A DNA stretch of 64,000 nucleotides from Antedon mediterranea. Lineage: Eukaryota; Echinodermata; Crinoidea; Comatulida; Antedonidae. This document shows, one piece after another, positions 24,101-37,700 of this stretch (position 1 is its first letter; each line of letters begins with the position of its first letter). Under the pieces are notes generated by a model, which ran no database searches, was not told where the DNA came from, and saw only the letters and a program-made list of their open reading frames with translations. Where the stretch lies: assembly GCF_964355755.1 (NCBI RefSeq), contig NC_092672.1, positions 19,586,501 to 19,650,500 of the forward strand. The letters run 5' to 3'. The position numbers were made by a program, and so were the translations under genes.

Positions 24101-24301
24101 ATTGTGCTTCAATAAATTTGTTATAATAATAATACATTGTTGTAATTGGTCAATTTTGAACTTTGACCCCTTATATCTCGAAAACGCTTCCTATCCTGAT
24201 CGATTTCCATATTCGTAATCTACGGAAAATTCTAGTCTAGAAAAGTTGGATGGCAATTTGTCCCCTTTCGGGTGGTGATGTCCCCCCTCCTGCCACCGGA
24301 C
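21121..24301. mobile_element. 3.2 kb non-autonomous element, TA target, ~160-base TIRs
   Basis: Terminal inverted repeats start gtccggtggcaagaggggga at the left and end in its reverse complement at 24301, flanked by TA at 21119-21120 and 24302-24303. TIR similarity runs about 160 bases, to the aaggggtcaaagttcaaaat region. There is no transposase frame. Internally it holds about four diverged ~150-base copies at 21.3-21.85 kb, six ~150-base copies at 22.05-22.95 kb, and a ~500-base duplication of its right part (23.24-23.74 and 23.74-24.24 kb). TA duplication points to a Tc1/mariner-like mobiliser (inference). Confidence 0.8.
22045..22950. repeat. ~150-base tandem repeat, six diverged copies
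   Basis: Copies share ggcaaatccata, an agtgcacaggcagctttatt segment and a cattatggggcttaatgtcc segment. The ggcaaatccata marker lies near 22058, 22283, 22431, 22580, 22737 and 22885. The array is inside the TA-target element. Confidence 0.85.
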
Positions 24302-24397
24302 TATCAACAACTTCATTAAAACTGCAAAATGGCCTATTCAAAGTCCGATTTTAAAAATCTTTATTTTTCATGGTTTTGGGGGACAATACATCTTTAA

Positions 24398-25049
24398 TAT
24401 ATTTCATTGGTATACCTTTTTTTCAATATTTTTGTTTATTGATCTGACCATGGAGGAAAAACCTCCATGATCTGACTAAAATTGTAAACTTATCAAGATA
24501 AAGTACAATGTTGTGGTGTATGCATTACATAAATACATATTTCATATTCTATTTTAATAAATGATATACAATATTGTTAACTTTTTTGTATTGTATTTTT
24601 GTTTGTCTATTTTCTTTTAAATCTCAACGTGACCAATAGGGTCAAAAAGAATTTAAGAGAAAAACACAACATTGAAATCTGTAAATGATCCTAAATGCAT
24701 GAGACATAAAAATCACAAATCATATTCCTGAGAATTAGTTTTATTTACTATAATTATATTGTTAGTTTTACACGATTTGTTTATAATAAAATTTAATATT
24801 AGGATAATTTCATATTCATAAAGTTTACTCATGCATGAAAGCAAAATCAAAGATGACAGAGCTCCACAAAGATTCTAAATTCTTGTTGTTTGTATACGAT
24901 GGTACAAATATATAAACAATTGAAAATTCTAATACTGCAATCTGAAACAGCAAAACTACGTGACTGAGAACATCTTTCTTTCTGTGTCATCCATCTTCAT
25001 TTTTCTTTGACCCATAGAGTAGACCATTTGCAGCGTTTGAGACTAAAAG
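24398..25049. other. Intergenic / probable MYO19 3' UTR
   Basis: No coding sequence was found. On the minus strand this follows the last MYO19 stop codon, and an attaaa hexamer lies near 24790, so part is likely the 3' UTR. A catggagg-aaaaa-cctccatg hairpin sits at 24449-24469. Confidence 0.4.
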
Positions 25050-25722
25050 TTAAAGCCTAACTGGACCATGATACAACAAACCAAGTAACACAATACCAAA
25101 AGCTATATCAACTGCAGGAGTTGTTGCAACTTGCACAAACTTGTTAATGATGGTAGTAGTTCCTTGATTTACAGGCTCCTCTTCAACAAGTATACTATTC
25201 TGGTGCTCACTAGCCATTGGTGTATGTGTACCACTTGTTCATTTGAGCTCTTCTGAGATATTTCATCCCCATCTTTCTTTTGTTCAATGTTTACTATTCT
25301 ATTTCCCTCACTTCTACCACTATTACAGGTCAGGTTACCATTTTCATTAAATTGTATTCTATAATTGTTATTTACATTTTCTGGTTCTTTAATTTCATTG
25401 ATGCTCTTATCGGTAAACTTATCTCTCTTGTCTTGATCTTCAACTTCTTTACTGGTAAACTTATCTCTCTTGTCTTGATCTTCAACTTCTTTACTGGTAA
25501 ACTTATCTCTCTTGTCTTGATCTTCAACTTCTTTACTGGTAAACTTATCTCTCTTGTCTTGATCTTCAACTTCTTTGGTGCCATTGCTTGAACTATCACT
25601 GACAGGTTACTGTCATGAGGTTCAATATCCAATGATACTGCTGACAGTATACCTTCTGTTAATATGCTATTGTTTTGTTGCGATTGTTCATCATTGCATT
25701 CTTGCACATCAGAATCAGCAAA
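25050..25722 (-). CDS. MYO19: MYO19 tail exon, 42-base coding repeats, frame conflicts
   Basis: The exon enters in phase 0 after NSDE and reads [19 protein letters not shown]. Four perfect 42-base units follow (25428-25575 approx.). In the entering frame they read [14 protein letters not shown] and stop at 25372. One frame over they read [14 protein letters not shown] and continue as an acidic, polar tail to a stop near 25169. A third frame gives [20 protein letters not shown] then LLYHGPVRL and a stop at 25050-25052, resembling a C-terminal membrane anchor. Composition favours the acidic frame followed by the anchor frame, which would need two single-base differences. Which frame is translated cannot be settled here. 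Confidence 0.5.
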
Positions 25723-28700
25723 CTGGTAAAAATAAATGTTAAATTGTATTAAATTGTATCAAGAAAAAAAAATATTAGATTAAAAATCATAAACTGAATG
25801 TTTATGATTTGAATACGGAGAATATTTCATGAAAATTAACTGATTGACCATTTAATGAGGCGGAACCAAGCACAGGCAATCTCTCAGTAAATGAAATATA
25901 CTCTATTCAACATTATTAGTTTTATAGCACAGTACATATGATGATGTGTTAATTTAACATTAAAGTAAGTACATGTAAATGAGGTGGATGTGTTAGTGAT
26001 GAAGGAACATACTTCACATTGTAAAGTTTGTTGGTGCAACGAAGATTGAAAATTGCTAGTTTTAAGTAAAAGGCCTACCTCGTCTGAATTCAATTCATTT
26101 AATTGTTCATCTAACTTGCGTTGGTGTAAACGAATTGAATATCCAATCATAGCATACTGTATGACACGTGCTGCCTCATGTCGTCTCTTTAAATCTTCTC
26201 TCACCAGCCTCTAAAACCTACAACATATCAATTCTAATTAGTGACAATTAGTGGCTTGGTTTGGTAACAGCATGATGCCTGCAAGATATTTGTCAAAACA
26301 CTATTACAATCAATACCTGCTTGAATGATAACAACAGCTGCCTCTTGTTTACTTTTGGTTGCCAGGATCTTCCTCCACCATATCTGTATTACACCAGCAC
26401 TTAAATTGAATTCCTTCAATCTTGCAACTTCAAGTTTATCCAACTAAATGAAAAATAACGGAATATAATAAATATACAATGATGCAGATTCTTACTTACT
26501 TTTTTACACTGACAAGCTAAAAACTAAAAGCTAAAAGTATTATAATTTGGTGCTACAACTTTTTCATAATGTTATAAGATAGGAATTTTACTGACTTTCA
26601 ATGACTTACACACATTTAACTGGGTAATAATTTTTAATAAAATGGTATTTTTTAAATTGTGTCAAATTAATTGTTCTTTTCTTTTTATATTTATATACTT
26701 TTTTTTAAAAGAAAAATGCCTCAATTTTACATAATTATTTAGTCAATTTTGGTGAATTTCCTATCTTATACTACAAAATATTCCTGTAGCACTACTTTTT
26801 AAAATAAAGGTTTATTTTACGACACTCATTCAGCTCTACTGCAAAGGTTTATATTATACAGATATTGCCTGCTTAGAGGTGAAATATAAAAATTGACATC
26901 CCCGAGGGAACGATATTTTTCTCGAGGAACTATATTACATCTGTTATATTAAAATATGTGGCAAAGTGTAAGTAGACTTGGCTGGGTCGGCTAGCCTAAT
27001 TAATAAGACTGCCTAGTTCACCTTACCTTGGCGAAAAATGACCGTATAAAGTCAAATAATTGCTAATGATTCCTTTGCCATAAAATATTCACTTAAACTA
27101 ATTAAAATTTAATTTATTCTACTGCAAATATAAAATAATTAAATTATTATTAAACTACTATTAAGTACCTGTCCCTCTCTTAGGAATATCTTTGTTTTTC
27201 CACACAAAAAGCTTTTCAATTTATTTTCTTTGTCTGCTTCAGCTAAAACCAGATTCGTAATAACAGCACATTTACTTTTTGTATCCAAATCTTTGATATC
27301 TTCTGAGTTTGACCTTATTAATAATTCATACCTCTTCTAATCACTGTACAACATTCTATAAGAAAATTGTCATTATCGTTCAGAATCAAGTATAACAAAC
27401 AACACACAGGCAAGTATGTTAGTAGGTGTTCAACATGTACAGTATGTACAGGGATATATATAGTATATATTATAAACAACACACTGGCAAGTATGTTAGT
27501 AGGTGTTCAACATGTACAGTATGCACAGGGATATATATAGTATATATTATAAACATCACAGGCACAGAATAAATTCTATACCGCCCGGTGATATACTGAA
27601 ATTTAATTAATTAATTTGAAACGATGAAGATGAGGAAATCTGTGAGAATGAGAAAAAGTCGCCTCCACCAAGATTCAAACCCGGAACCTTCTGCTTGATA
27701 TGCAGATATCCTAACCATTAGACCACTGGGGGTTTCATGGTATTGTTCAAACTAGATTGGATAGCAATAGCACTCTCGGTGTGGTACGGTGGAACAGCAC
27801 TAGTCCCTCAGTTGTACGCACGTGCACTAGAGATCAAATTGATACGCCCTCATCTTTTAGTATTAAAGTCCTAGAGCAAGCTATTTGATTGGTAATAGTA
27901 AAAAATACAATAAAAATACAAATTACGACGCACAACGATTTTGGTTTTTGCTTAATTATTCAATATCGAAAATTTTTAGCCAGCGTATCAAACAAAAACA
28001 AAAATCTGTAAGCTGACCTGGTAGGGAAGCCTGTTGTACTGATCTGAATTGTTTCAAGTGAACTTAACTAACCAGGGTATAAACCAGTCATAGATGGGTG
28101 CATTGTTAGTATAAAAAGAACACAAAACAATCCCTGTAAGCTGACCTGGTAGGGAAGCCTGTTGCACTGATCTGAATTGTTTCAAGAACACCGCAAGCAC
28201 GTAGTTGATTTATAACATGAACGTTATCAAAGCTGTCTGGTTGACACTCAAGACTTGGTTTGATACAGCGGATGTAGTGAGGTGTTGTTTCATGTAAAGT
28301 AGCCATAAGACTGTCCAATGAATTCTAAGATATAAGATGCAATTGTTAGATTGTTACCCCGAAGATTACATGTAAAAACTAAATGGTATCAACCAAAATA
28401 AGTATAAGTAAATACAAAACAGATTGAGGAAATATGTCTGATAATCAAAAAATAAAATATCTTGCATATATTATAAGTTACATTTTCAACAGAAGTAAAA
28501 AAAAATTGGGAAGCAATAATTTGAGTGATCTTGCAGATGTTTATTTTATTTATTTTATCATAAAAAACCATTTACAGATAAATTATAATTAATATAATAT
28601 ACAGGAAACAAAATATGAAACATCAACAATATACAAAAACAGGGATGCTGAGGAAAACCCATAAAAGGCCTTGTTTCCCTGTTTCTCCTCCTTTCAAGAA

Positions 28701-31700
28701 AATATAGGGTTAAGAAAGCAAAAACAACAACAAAGCAAAAAACCTATCTAAATTCTAAAGCAAGAGCTCAGTCTTGAAGGTATTTTTGTAATTGATGTTC
28801 CATACTAAAGTCATCAAGATTCTAAATTAAGTTTTGTATGAGTTTCAATTTTCAGGATTCTGTACCTTAAATTTTGATACCACTGTAGAAGTAGTCTTTT
28901 TGCCTTTTGTTTTACTTGGACTCTGAAAAAAAAATAATAAAATTAACCTATTGTAGGTTAAATAGAACTATTAACATAACTGACAAGATGCAAAGGCATT
29001 ATAAATATCACACATTTATTCTTTGTTTAAAAGTTTCATGATGTAACATTGATGAAGACAGAACTTAAAAAGCAATGGATTTGAACAATAGAGAAAATGG
29101 TGTTAGTATAGTTTTAGTATGGTGTTAGTTTGATGTTAGTATGGTGTTACTACATTGTTAGTTTTATGTAATAGTTTGATGTTAGTATGGTGTTACTACA
29201 TTGTTAGTTTGATGTTAGTATGGTGTTACTACATTGTTAGTTTGATGTTAGTATGATGTTAGTATGGTATTACTACGGTGTATAAAACAAATGACAAGAT
29301 CAATCACCTGTAAACTGGTAACATCAGCATCAACTAGTTGTTGCACAAACTTCTTGCTGCTAATTCTAAGCAAATCTACAAGTTCTGCTGGAATACCATC
29401 CTAAAAAAATCAAATGATACACAATAGATTAATTAGTAAATGAACATTCACCTGTGTACACTGCACATCAAATCTAATGAGCAAATATAATGTAATAGCA
29501 ATAAAGGTTTCCATTCGAAGTAAATATTATAGGGATACTCGAAAAAAAAAAGCCCTGATAATAGGGCAGGAGGGCAAGTTGTTAAATTGATTGTTCTTAA
29601 CTTGATGCAATTGTAATAATGGAGAGGATGTGTGGTTAAATAGGTCGAAACACTCTTGTCGTTTTCTAAATAGAATTGTGTTAGTGAACCAATTCTTATT
29701 TTGATATAAAACCAGAGATACGTAATAAGCCGAAGGCTTAGCGCGTACTCCAGACTGAAAAGTGATTCCAACAGGAGGGGGAACTAAAAGATGTCGGCCA
29801 TAAATGTGTTCAAAAACATTATTTAATATAAAAAATAATAATCTAACATAATACATTAAGACCACATAAATTACAACATATATTCTTATCAAAGCACAGT
29901 GAAGATTTATAAAATTAAATATATTTTTAATTGCAATGGAATGAATAATTTATTGGTAATCTAGCATTTTTTGTATACGAGGGTCATATAGAATCCGTTT
30001 ATACGCTTAACACGCTGCGTTTCGTATCGTTCTCACGCAGATAGGCTCAACACAGGCATATAGCAGTGCATACTGCGTAGGGCATATCTGATTGGTCGAT
30101 TGCAGCCGCTGTTTTGTTGGTTCCCTCTCCATGGAGAGTCACCTTTTGAACTGTGATAACATTGTAGTTTGACATCTAGCCTTTGGCTATATAATATCAT
30201 TGTATAAAATAAATATAAACTATTTGACTGCTGACCATTGTTTTTATTAATGACAGGCTAACCTTTAATTTGTTCCTATACACTATGTTGTATTCTAGTT
30301 CATAGTTAAATTGTCTGGTACTTCCTCCTTGTACTCACTACAAGTTTTGAACAAATGAGCTAAGATAGTTTAGCAAGAGCAAAAGATTTTCCAACTTAAA
30401 TGGTGTATTCTCTTCTTACACAGGTGATAGAGCATTACCTATAGCTACAAACAGCCATTGATAGTGATACATTTTCCTGTGGTATTTATTTTCAGTTATA
30501 AGATTATGAGAAATGAGTTTAAACGAAGCAGATGCACTATTCCATAATTGCAATGCTTTGAGAAACTATTTATAACCTTCTATCCCCTTTTTTGTGAATA
30601 TACTGTAAAACTGGCTTTCAGTTGTAAGTATATTACCTTATTCTTTTCAATTAGACCATCCACTTGGTACGTAACTTTCTCTGCATAGTGATGCACAACA
30701 AAAGCTGGTGATGTCACTGATATGTGTGCACGAGATAAGCTTGCACTGCTGATGGTGTCATGAAGAAACTCACAAAATGAACTTGGATCTGAATGTCTGT
30801 TTAACTTGCATTGCTATAAACAAGATAAACTTGCAATTAGTTCATAGAAAGTAAATGACATAATAACATGATTGTGATCCTTAGATGGACAGTCTCCACT
30901 AAGCACACCAACTTGTAGATTGCAACCGGTTGTGGTGCTACTGTACTTTTGCACCTAACTCACTGGGCAAAAGGTCACTCACCATCACTGATGTGCAGTA
31001 GGTGAATATTTTTAAATTGGGGTTAAGCTTTCTTTTTACAGCAGTTTATCTTTCAATAAAAAGACAAACAACAGAATACAGGTCTTTTCCAACCATAATT
31101 GGCGAAAAACTATGACAAATTATTTTTTTGTATTTTGCTGTGGAATAGCAACACTTACTTGAGTCATAAGTGCAAATATACTGATGTTGCCTTTAATAAC
31201 ATCAAGTCATGTTTTATTGTCAGTAAAGTCTTCAAATTTCCTTGGAATTCCCTCAGATTGACAGTCATCCTAAAATAATACAAACATGGCTGTTTAATCA
31301 GCAGTATAATTATGTTTATAAAGGTTCATCATTATCACTGTTAGAGAAAAAAAGTGAATGATAATTCTCATAAACTTTAATTATTATTGTTATCTTAATT
31401 ATTTTATATTATATTATAATTATACTAGTATTTTGATATTTTTTTTACAAGATTCATTTGATATAAACTAAATGAAGTGCCATATTATTTTTCTTCATTT
31501 TTTTTTAAATAAAAGAACTGTTGTTATTATCACTAATAAAACACCGTAGCACCAACTGTATATTAGCATACTCTATATATAGAAAATAAGTTTGTTGGAA
31601 TACCTGTTCTGCTTTGAGGAAGTTGTGCACAAAATGTTGCTGAAGCTTCTCATTTGCATAATTTATGCATAATTGCTCCAAACTGTTAAATGAAAAACTT

Positions 31701-34700
31701 TCAAATCCGTAGACATCCAGTAGACCAATGTAAGACTGCCAACTCCTGGCCATGGTACTGTCATTGATAAATCCAACGAGCCAATCAAAAACTCTGAAAC
31801 ATTAAAACATAATTTAGTCAGTCTTCAAAGCTAGTTTTTTTTGGTAAAACCAAAGCAGGGTTGAAAACGTTTGCATGAAAATATTTTCTCCTGTTACATA
31901 CTAACTACATGACAAAGAAAGAAATTAGGCAGAAAGAAAAAAGTCAGACCATGACAGCAAGAGAGATTAGGCAGAATAAAAATGAAATTAAAGTGACTAT
32001 GTATTAGAGTTTGCATGTAATGTATGTTTATTTAATTTTTGTGAATGTTTAAAGGTGTATGTACGATTTGTTGTGGACAATCCGCCTCGGTGCAGACCAG
32101 CATGCATATGGGGAAGCAAATACAAGTTATTGGATTTGTACAACATCTTCTGTGGGTTTGTTTTGAATGTATAACAGGTCAGTAAAAAGGCAAATACTGC
32201 ACAAGATCATTTTCAAAAGAGTAAATAGGTTTCTTTCACTACAAACAAATATAGCTTTAATGTTTGTAAAATACCTGGCATAGAGTAACTTTGCAAGACA
32301 ATCTCTCCTTGTATGACATTCATCTTTTAAGCAAGGTTTCATAAAGACACTCTTTCTACGCTTGTGAGATGCAGTGATTTGTCGGAATGCAAGACATCTA
32401 GTTAAGGCATCAACATCAAGACCAAGTAACTGTGCAGCAGCATTAACAGATGTGTCAACTCCTGATGAAGCAACATCAATAGTATTAGTACTATTAGTAC
32501 AACAATATGATATAAAAAAATATATATATACACACCATCTAATAGGATTAATTTACTTTTGTCAATACTAAAGTTTTATATATATATAACTAAGTTTTTG
32601 GGCCTCCTCTCATCCACCGGCCTCATAAGCTTTGTAAAATATTACTTTACAATTAAAAAGTTTAGATGTTTGATTAATAATAGAGCCGAAGAATGGGAAG
32701 AGTGGAGAGCCTGCGATAATCTTCTGTAACATAGATTTGTATCACTCTATATTGTGCCTTGACGTGCACAACTGTATTTCCATAAGTTTATAAGAGGGTG
32801 TTTATATAGGTGAATTGATTATGTATAATTTTTCTATTTTTACTCTGTGTGATGTAATGTCTGCTTTTTTTTGTATTCCAATGTATTAAAGAAAGATTGA
32901 AAAAAATTAATAAATAAAAATATGATATATTGAATAATTAGTAAATTATAAAATCTCTGTTTGGCTGAAATATTTTATCAAAAGAAAGATTTTAAAATGA
33001 CATAATTAATAACGATATTTTTTTACCAACCTACAATAATATTAAGCTATTCCTTATGTCTGTTTTTAGTTATTTCTCATATATTATATTATGATAGAAA
33101 TAAAAACAAATTAAAAAATACTAAAAAGATATATAAACTGTTGATAGAATTTTTTGAATAATAAATAAATGCCAATTTAATATAGATTAAAAATTCTAAT
33201 AAAACCAAAAAAGAATGAAAACTAAACTAGATTTGAACTCGACTCGTCACTTTGACGAGTTCGGGTTATCCGCGCAAACGCAACTTGCACATATTATGTT
33301 TAAACTATATGAACGCCAACAATTATTATGCCATCCTATGACATGAATTAAATATGTTTACAGTGCTGAATTGTACCTATTTTGTGTCATACAGCATATT
33401 ACAGTATTTACAGAAAATAATGTATATGTTATATACAGTGTAACATACTGTAGACAAAATTACGAGACCCATCTTTTAAATCCAATTATAAACACAATGA
33501 CGTCATCAAATTGACATACAGTATAAAGATAACTATTTTAGAAGATAATTACCTAAATAATTACTTTAAGACAAATTTGAAGAATTTTGGGCACGTAAAA
33601 GTGAGATGCGCTCTCATTTAAACGCGATGAACTTTTACGCAAGAGATGAAAATATGACTTTTTGAATTCAACTGGCCATATAATAACGTCATGACATCAG
33701 ATAGACACAATATGTATATGAATTCAAATCTACAATTAAACAACTTTCATAATAAGTTTTAATCATATGGGTCACTTTTCATTACGATGAGCTATAACAG
33801 ATTAAAATATACTAGGTAAAGATGCAATTAAGTAACTTATGTTATATTTTTGTATGATGACGCAATAAAAATTAAAATTGTTGTAACTCATGTGAAAAAG
33901 AATTGATTGCGAAAGAACTTATTAAAATCTAGGAGAAAATGGGGTACGCATTAGCGCGATGCGCTCTACTAAATTGGATTAACTAGAACAAAAGAGAAAA
34001 AAAATCTATTTTAAAAATTTGAGTGGCCATATGGTGACGTCAGAACATCCTGTAGGTACAAATTGTACATGAATTGATATCTACAGTACAACTCATTAGC
34101 TTCCATAATACATTTAAAAAAACGGGGGTAACCAGCCACTCTGAGGAGCTATAACGATTCAAAATAGGTATATTTTTGCACAAATTTGCATTAAATTACC
34201 TATTCTTCAGCATATGATTATTAAAGTTTAACGTGCACATGCGTCGTTATTTTGCAATTAAAGTTCATCAAAATGAATGAAATCTGATACAGAAGGTACA
34301 GTATGAAAAGCGAAGATCAATTTCAAAAACCATTTTCCTACTCTTTGTACGAGCTGTGCGCACAAGTGCGTGCGCAAAACGCAAAAAAATTTGAAAATTT
34401 TGAAATGCTTAAAATTGCCAGAAATGTATGCAAAATTAATTAGAAATTGCGCAATTTAAAATTTCAAATATGTGTACTCACTTAATATTTTGCATAGCTT
34501 GCCATTTTTATCATGTTAAACATTGTTCCATATTATTAAATACACTTTTGTAAAGTTTCATTGAAAAATAAATTTTTGTTCAGAATTTATTATCAACCAT
34601 ACAATTTCATAAAATCGCGCGTAACTTACGCTGTGCGACTGTAAAGTCATGTAACGAATTTTCTTGCACATATACAGCTACAGGTCAATCATATGACAAA

Positions 34701-37700
34701 GTTATACAATCTTATGTTGACCAGAATTAGAGATACGCTGCGAGCAAAATTTGTGTAAAGAAGAATTACATAGAAAAAAAAAAGATCCAGAATATAAAAA
34801 AAAGCAACCAATTAAAACTTAAAGGTCGCAAGTACTTTAAATTAAACTATAAATACTGTATGCAATCTTAAAGGTCGCAACTACTTTAAGCTAAACTATA
34901 AATACTGTATGCAATCTTAAAGGTCGCAACTACTTTAAGCTAAACTATAAATACTGTATGCAATCTTAAAGGTTGCAACTACTTTAAGCTAAACTATAAA
35001 TACTGTATGCAATCTTAAAGGTTGCAACTACTTTAAGCTAAACTATAAATACTGTATGCAATCTTAAAGGTTCCAACTACTTTAAGCTAAACTATAAATA
35101 CTGTATGCAATCTTAAAGGTCGCAACTACTTTAAGCTAAACTATAAATACTGTATGAAAGGTCGCAACTACTTTAAGCTAAACTATAAATACTGTATGCA
35201 ATCTTAAAGGGGGGTTCCGGGTTTAAAATGAATAGTAAAAAATGTAAAATATATTTGTTTGTCTCTTGAACGGTAAAAGTTTCAATTTATATAAGCGCCC
35301 AGTGAAGCAGAACGAAGGCTGTGAAATCAGGCCAGATTACAAGTGCAGCTACGGCAAAATCACACTGTGGTTACAAAATAGGAAATTCGTGAAATGGTTC
35401 ATCTTCCGACGACTCGTTATCATTAACCATATCAATTACTTTTGTAAAATTATACTTATCTGATGTAATTTTAGTCGGTCTTCCCATTTATAAAGTCAAT
35501 TTTTTATGAAAATTCATCAAAACAGTGAAAAATTAGATATGTTTGCACTTTACGTTTGCCGATTTTCGCACCGACTTAGGGAAAAATCAAAATCAATGAA
35601 GCGTAACGCATACTGTAAATTCCTGCTGAGGATCGAGCGAGACGACGATACACGTGCTCTCTCTGCTGCCCATGCCTGGCATCATCACGTGATAAGCAGA
35701 TACAACAATACCAAACTGGTCGGGTCGAGTATACCCCGTCTATAATCACAACATGAACGATGTACAGTATTTGATTGAAGGTCGACTCGACCTACCGGAA
35801 TGGTATAGATAATATAGCTCGAATGAGAGAGTTGGAATATTTGTGTAGTGCAGCCTATAGTAAAAGGCCTGGTAGTATAAATTCGCATAGGGTCTACTAC
35901 ACTAGCTAGCTCAATTTTTAGCTGGGCCGGATCGGCTAGGTCTCCTTCCTACTACCTGGTCTACTTGCTTGATGCATGAGTATCCGCTTTTTTGGAGAGT
36001 AAACTAAGCCTATTTTATTTTAGGCCTACTTAGACGATCGGGACACCATACGTCGTGTGGACGGCGATCGGACCTTGTTTTGCTTCAATATTTACAGCCG
36101 ATTTTGTAGAACGTTTTAGGTTTAGATTGTTTAGGAGTTTGGTTGATAGGATGGGTTTTGTTATTTATGGGCCAAACGTCTAGTAGTAGGCTAGCTCTAG
36201 GCCCATGGGCCCCATTGTTTTAACGTAGCCATCGTGGCATGGAATCAGAATGGCTCTCGCCCATTAGGCTAGGCCTAGGCCTAGAGTAGTATTGTACGTG
36301 AAGCCGATAATACGATCTGTACTATAGAGGTATAAAAATAGTATAATTTATGACTCCGTAATCTGTACTAAATTTTGTATTTCATTAAATGTCAAATAAA
36401 TATATGCTACTACTGTTATTATTACACTTTAGGCCTAGCTTAGAAAATCTACAAAAAATGTATTTCACAATGATCGGGTGGTCGTCGTTTGACAGGGGAG
36501 AGAGATGTAAATTAGTTGACAAACACAACGTACATGACGTCGCGAGTTTGGAATACGTGATTTTGTGAATATCTCATGAATATTAATGAGCTTCCCTAAG
36601 CTGCTGAAAAACAGACTTTCCATGAATTTACCCTAAAATGTATATGAAATTTAATTTTTTTAATTTCTCGTTATTACTTCTTCATTCTGACATGTCTATA
36701 TTGTTATAATATTTTTTATTTAATAAATAAACGATATTTAAAAGCAATTTTAAACCCAGAATCCCCCTTTAAAGGTCGCAACTACTTTAAAGATGTATTG
36801 TCCCCCAAAAAATGAAAAATAAAGATGAAAAAAATCAAATTTTGAATAGACCGTTTTGTAGTTAACATAAAGTTATTCACTTCCACCGAAAAAAAATCCG
36901 AAAAAAATATTGATTTCGCTTATAAAAAAATCAAAATAAATTTACCATTTTTTCGAACTCATCGGCTCAGAAATTCGGCCGGTAGAGCTAACTCATACAT
37001 ATGCATGATATGTTAATGAGCATCCACACAGCAGAGATCTGATCTAACAATGGACGATGCACGTTGTATGGTACAACACCACCACCAGAGATCGACGCGA
37101 CTGTGGGTTTCCCTGGGATGGCTGATCGTATAAATATGTAAAGCTGAGCTGTTAATTTGTCGGTATGTAGGCCTAGACGGTTATTTTAAATATAATAATA
37201 TATATAACGCAATAATAACAGGAAGGTAAATTAATTAACTTAGCCTGGGATTTTTTCAGTTCAGGGCTAGGCCTAGTATATGCTGCTGCATATTACTAGG
37301 CTAGTAGCAAGCAGACTGTGACAATCGGGTCCCTGCAGAAGATGCCCAGCTAGGCCCTATACATTGTACTCTTCATAGACTGGCCTAGGATTATGCCATC
37401 ATTCTGAAAATACAGCCAGCTTGCTGTACCATATATATTTACAGTTGAAGCTTGTTTAACTAATTTTTATGATAAAAATAAAACAAACATTTTTCAGGGA
37501 AAATGGTTGCAATACAAGCCTGAAATTGAGAACCTTCCAGCAGCACTGTACAAGTAGACAGAGGGGAAAAGCCAGCTTAACCATTTTACAACACAAACAA
37601 ATGTTCTCTGTACTGTAGTAAGTCAAATATTTATTTTCTATTTTTATAAGTTATAACATTATAAGTAATGTGTTTTAATTACCATAGAAAAGTAGTATAC

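Larger units (their letters stand above)
20865..24393. mobile_element. TTAA-flanked MITE split by a nested element
   Basis: The left end agataattgtccccc and right end gggggacaatacatct are inverted termini flanked by TTAA at 20861-20864 and 24394-24397. Taking out the nested insertion (21121-24301 plus one TA) leaves about 346 bases, a MITE-sized element. Termini match those of the 36791-39250 element, so the two are one family. TTAA target duplication is the hallmark of piggyBac-type transposition; the assignment is inferred from the target site only. Confidence 0.75.

Noticed and set aside
27671-27733. A tRNA gene on the minus strand
   Set aside because: The tRNA-like part lies inside a repeat with a second copy at 53.3 kb that lacks the anticodon arm, so it is SINE-derived.
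31209-31211. Selenocysteine codon in MYO19
   Set aside because: The Cys alignment is tempting, but the adjacent invariant Trp is also lost and the gene has a TAG and a frameshift; decay or error is simpler. Kept only as something to test.
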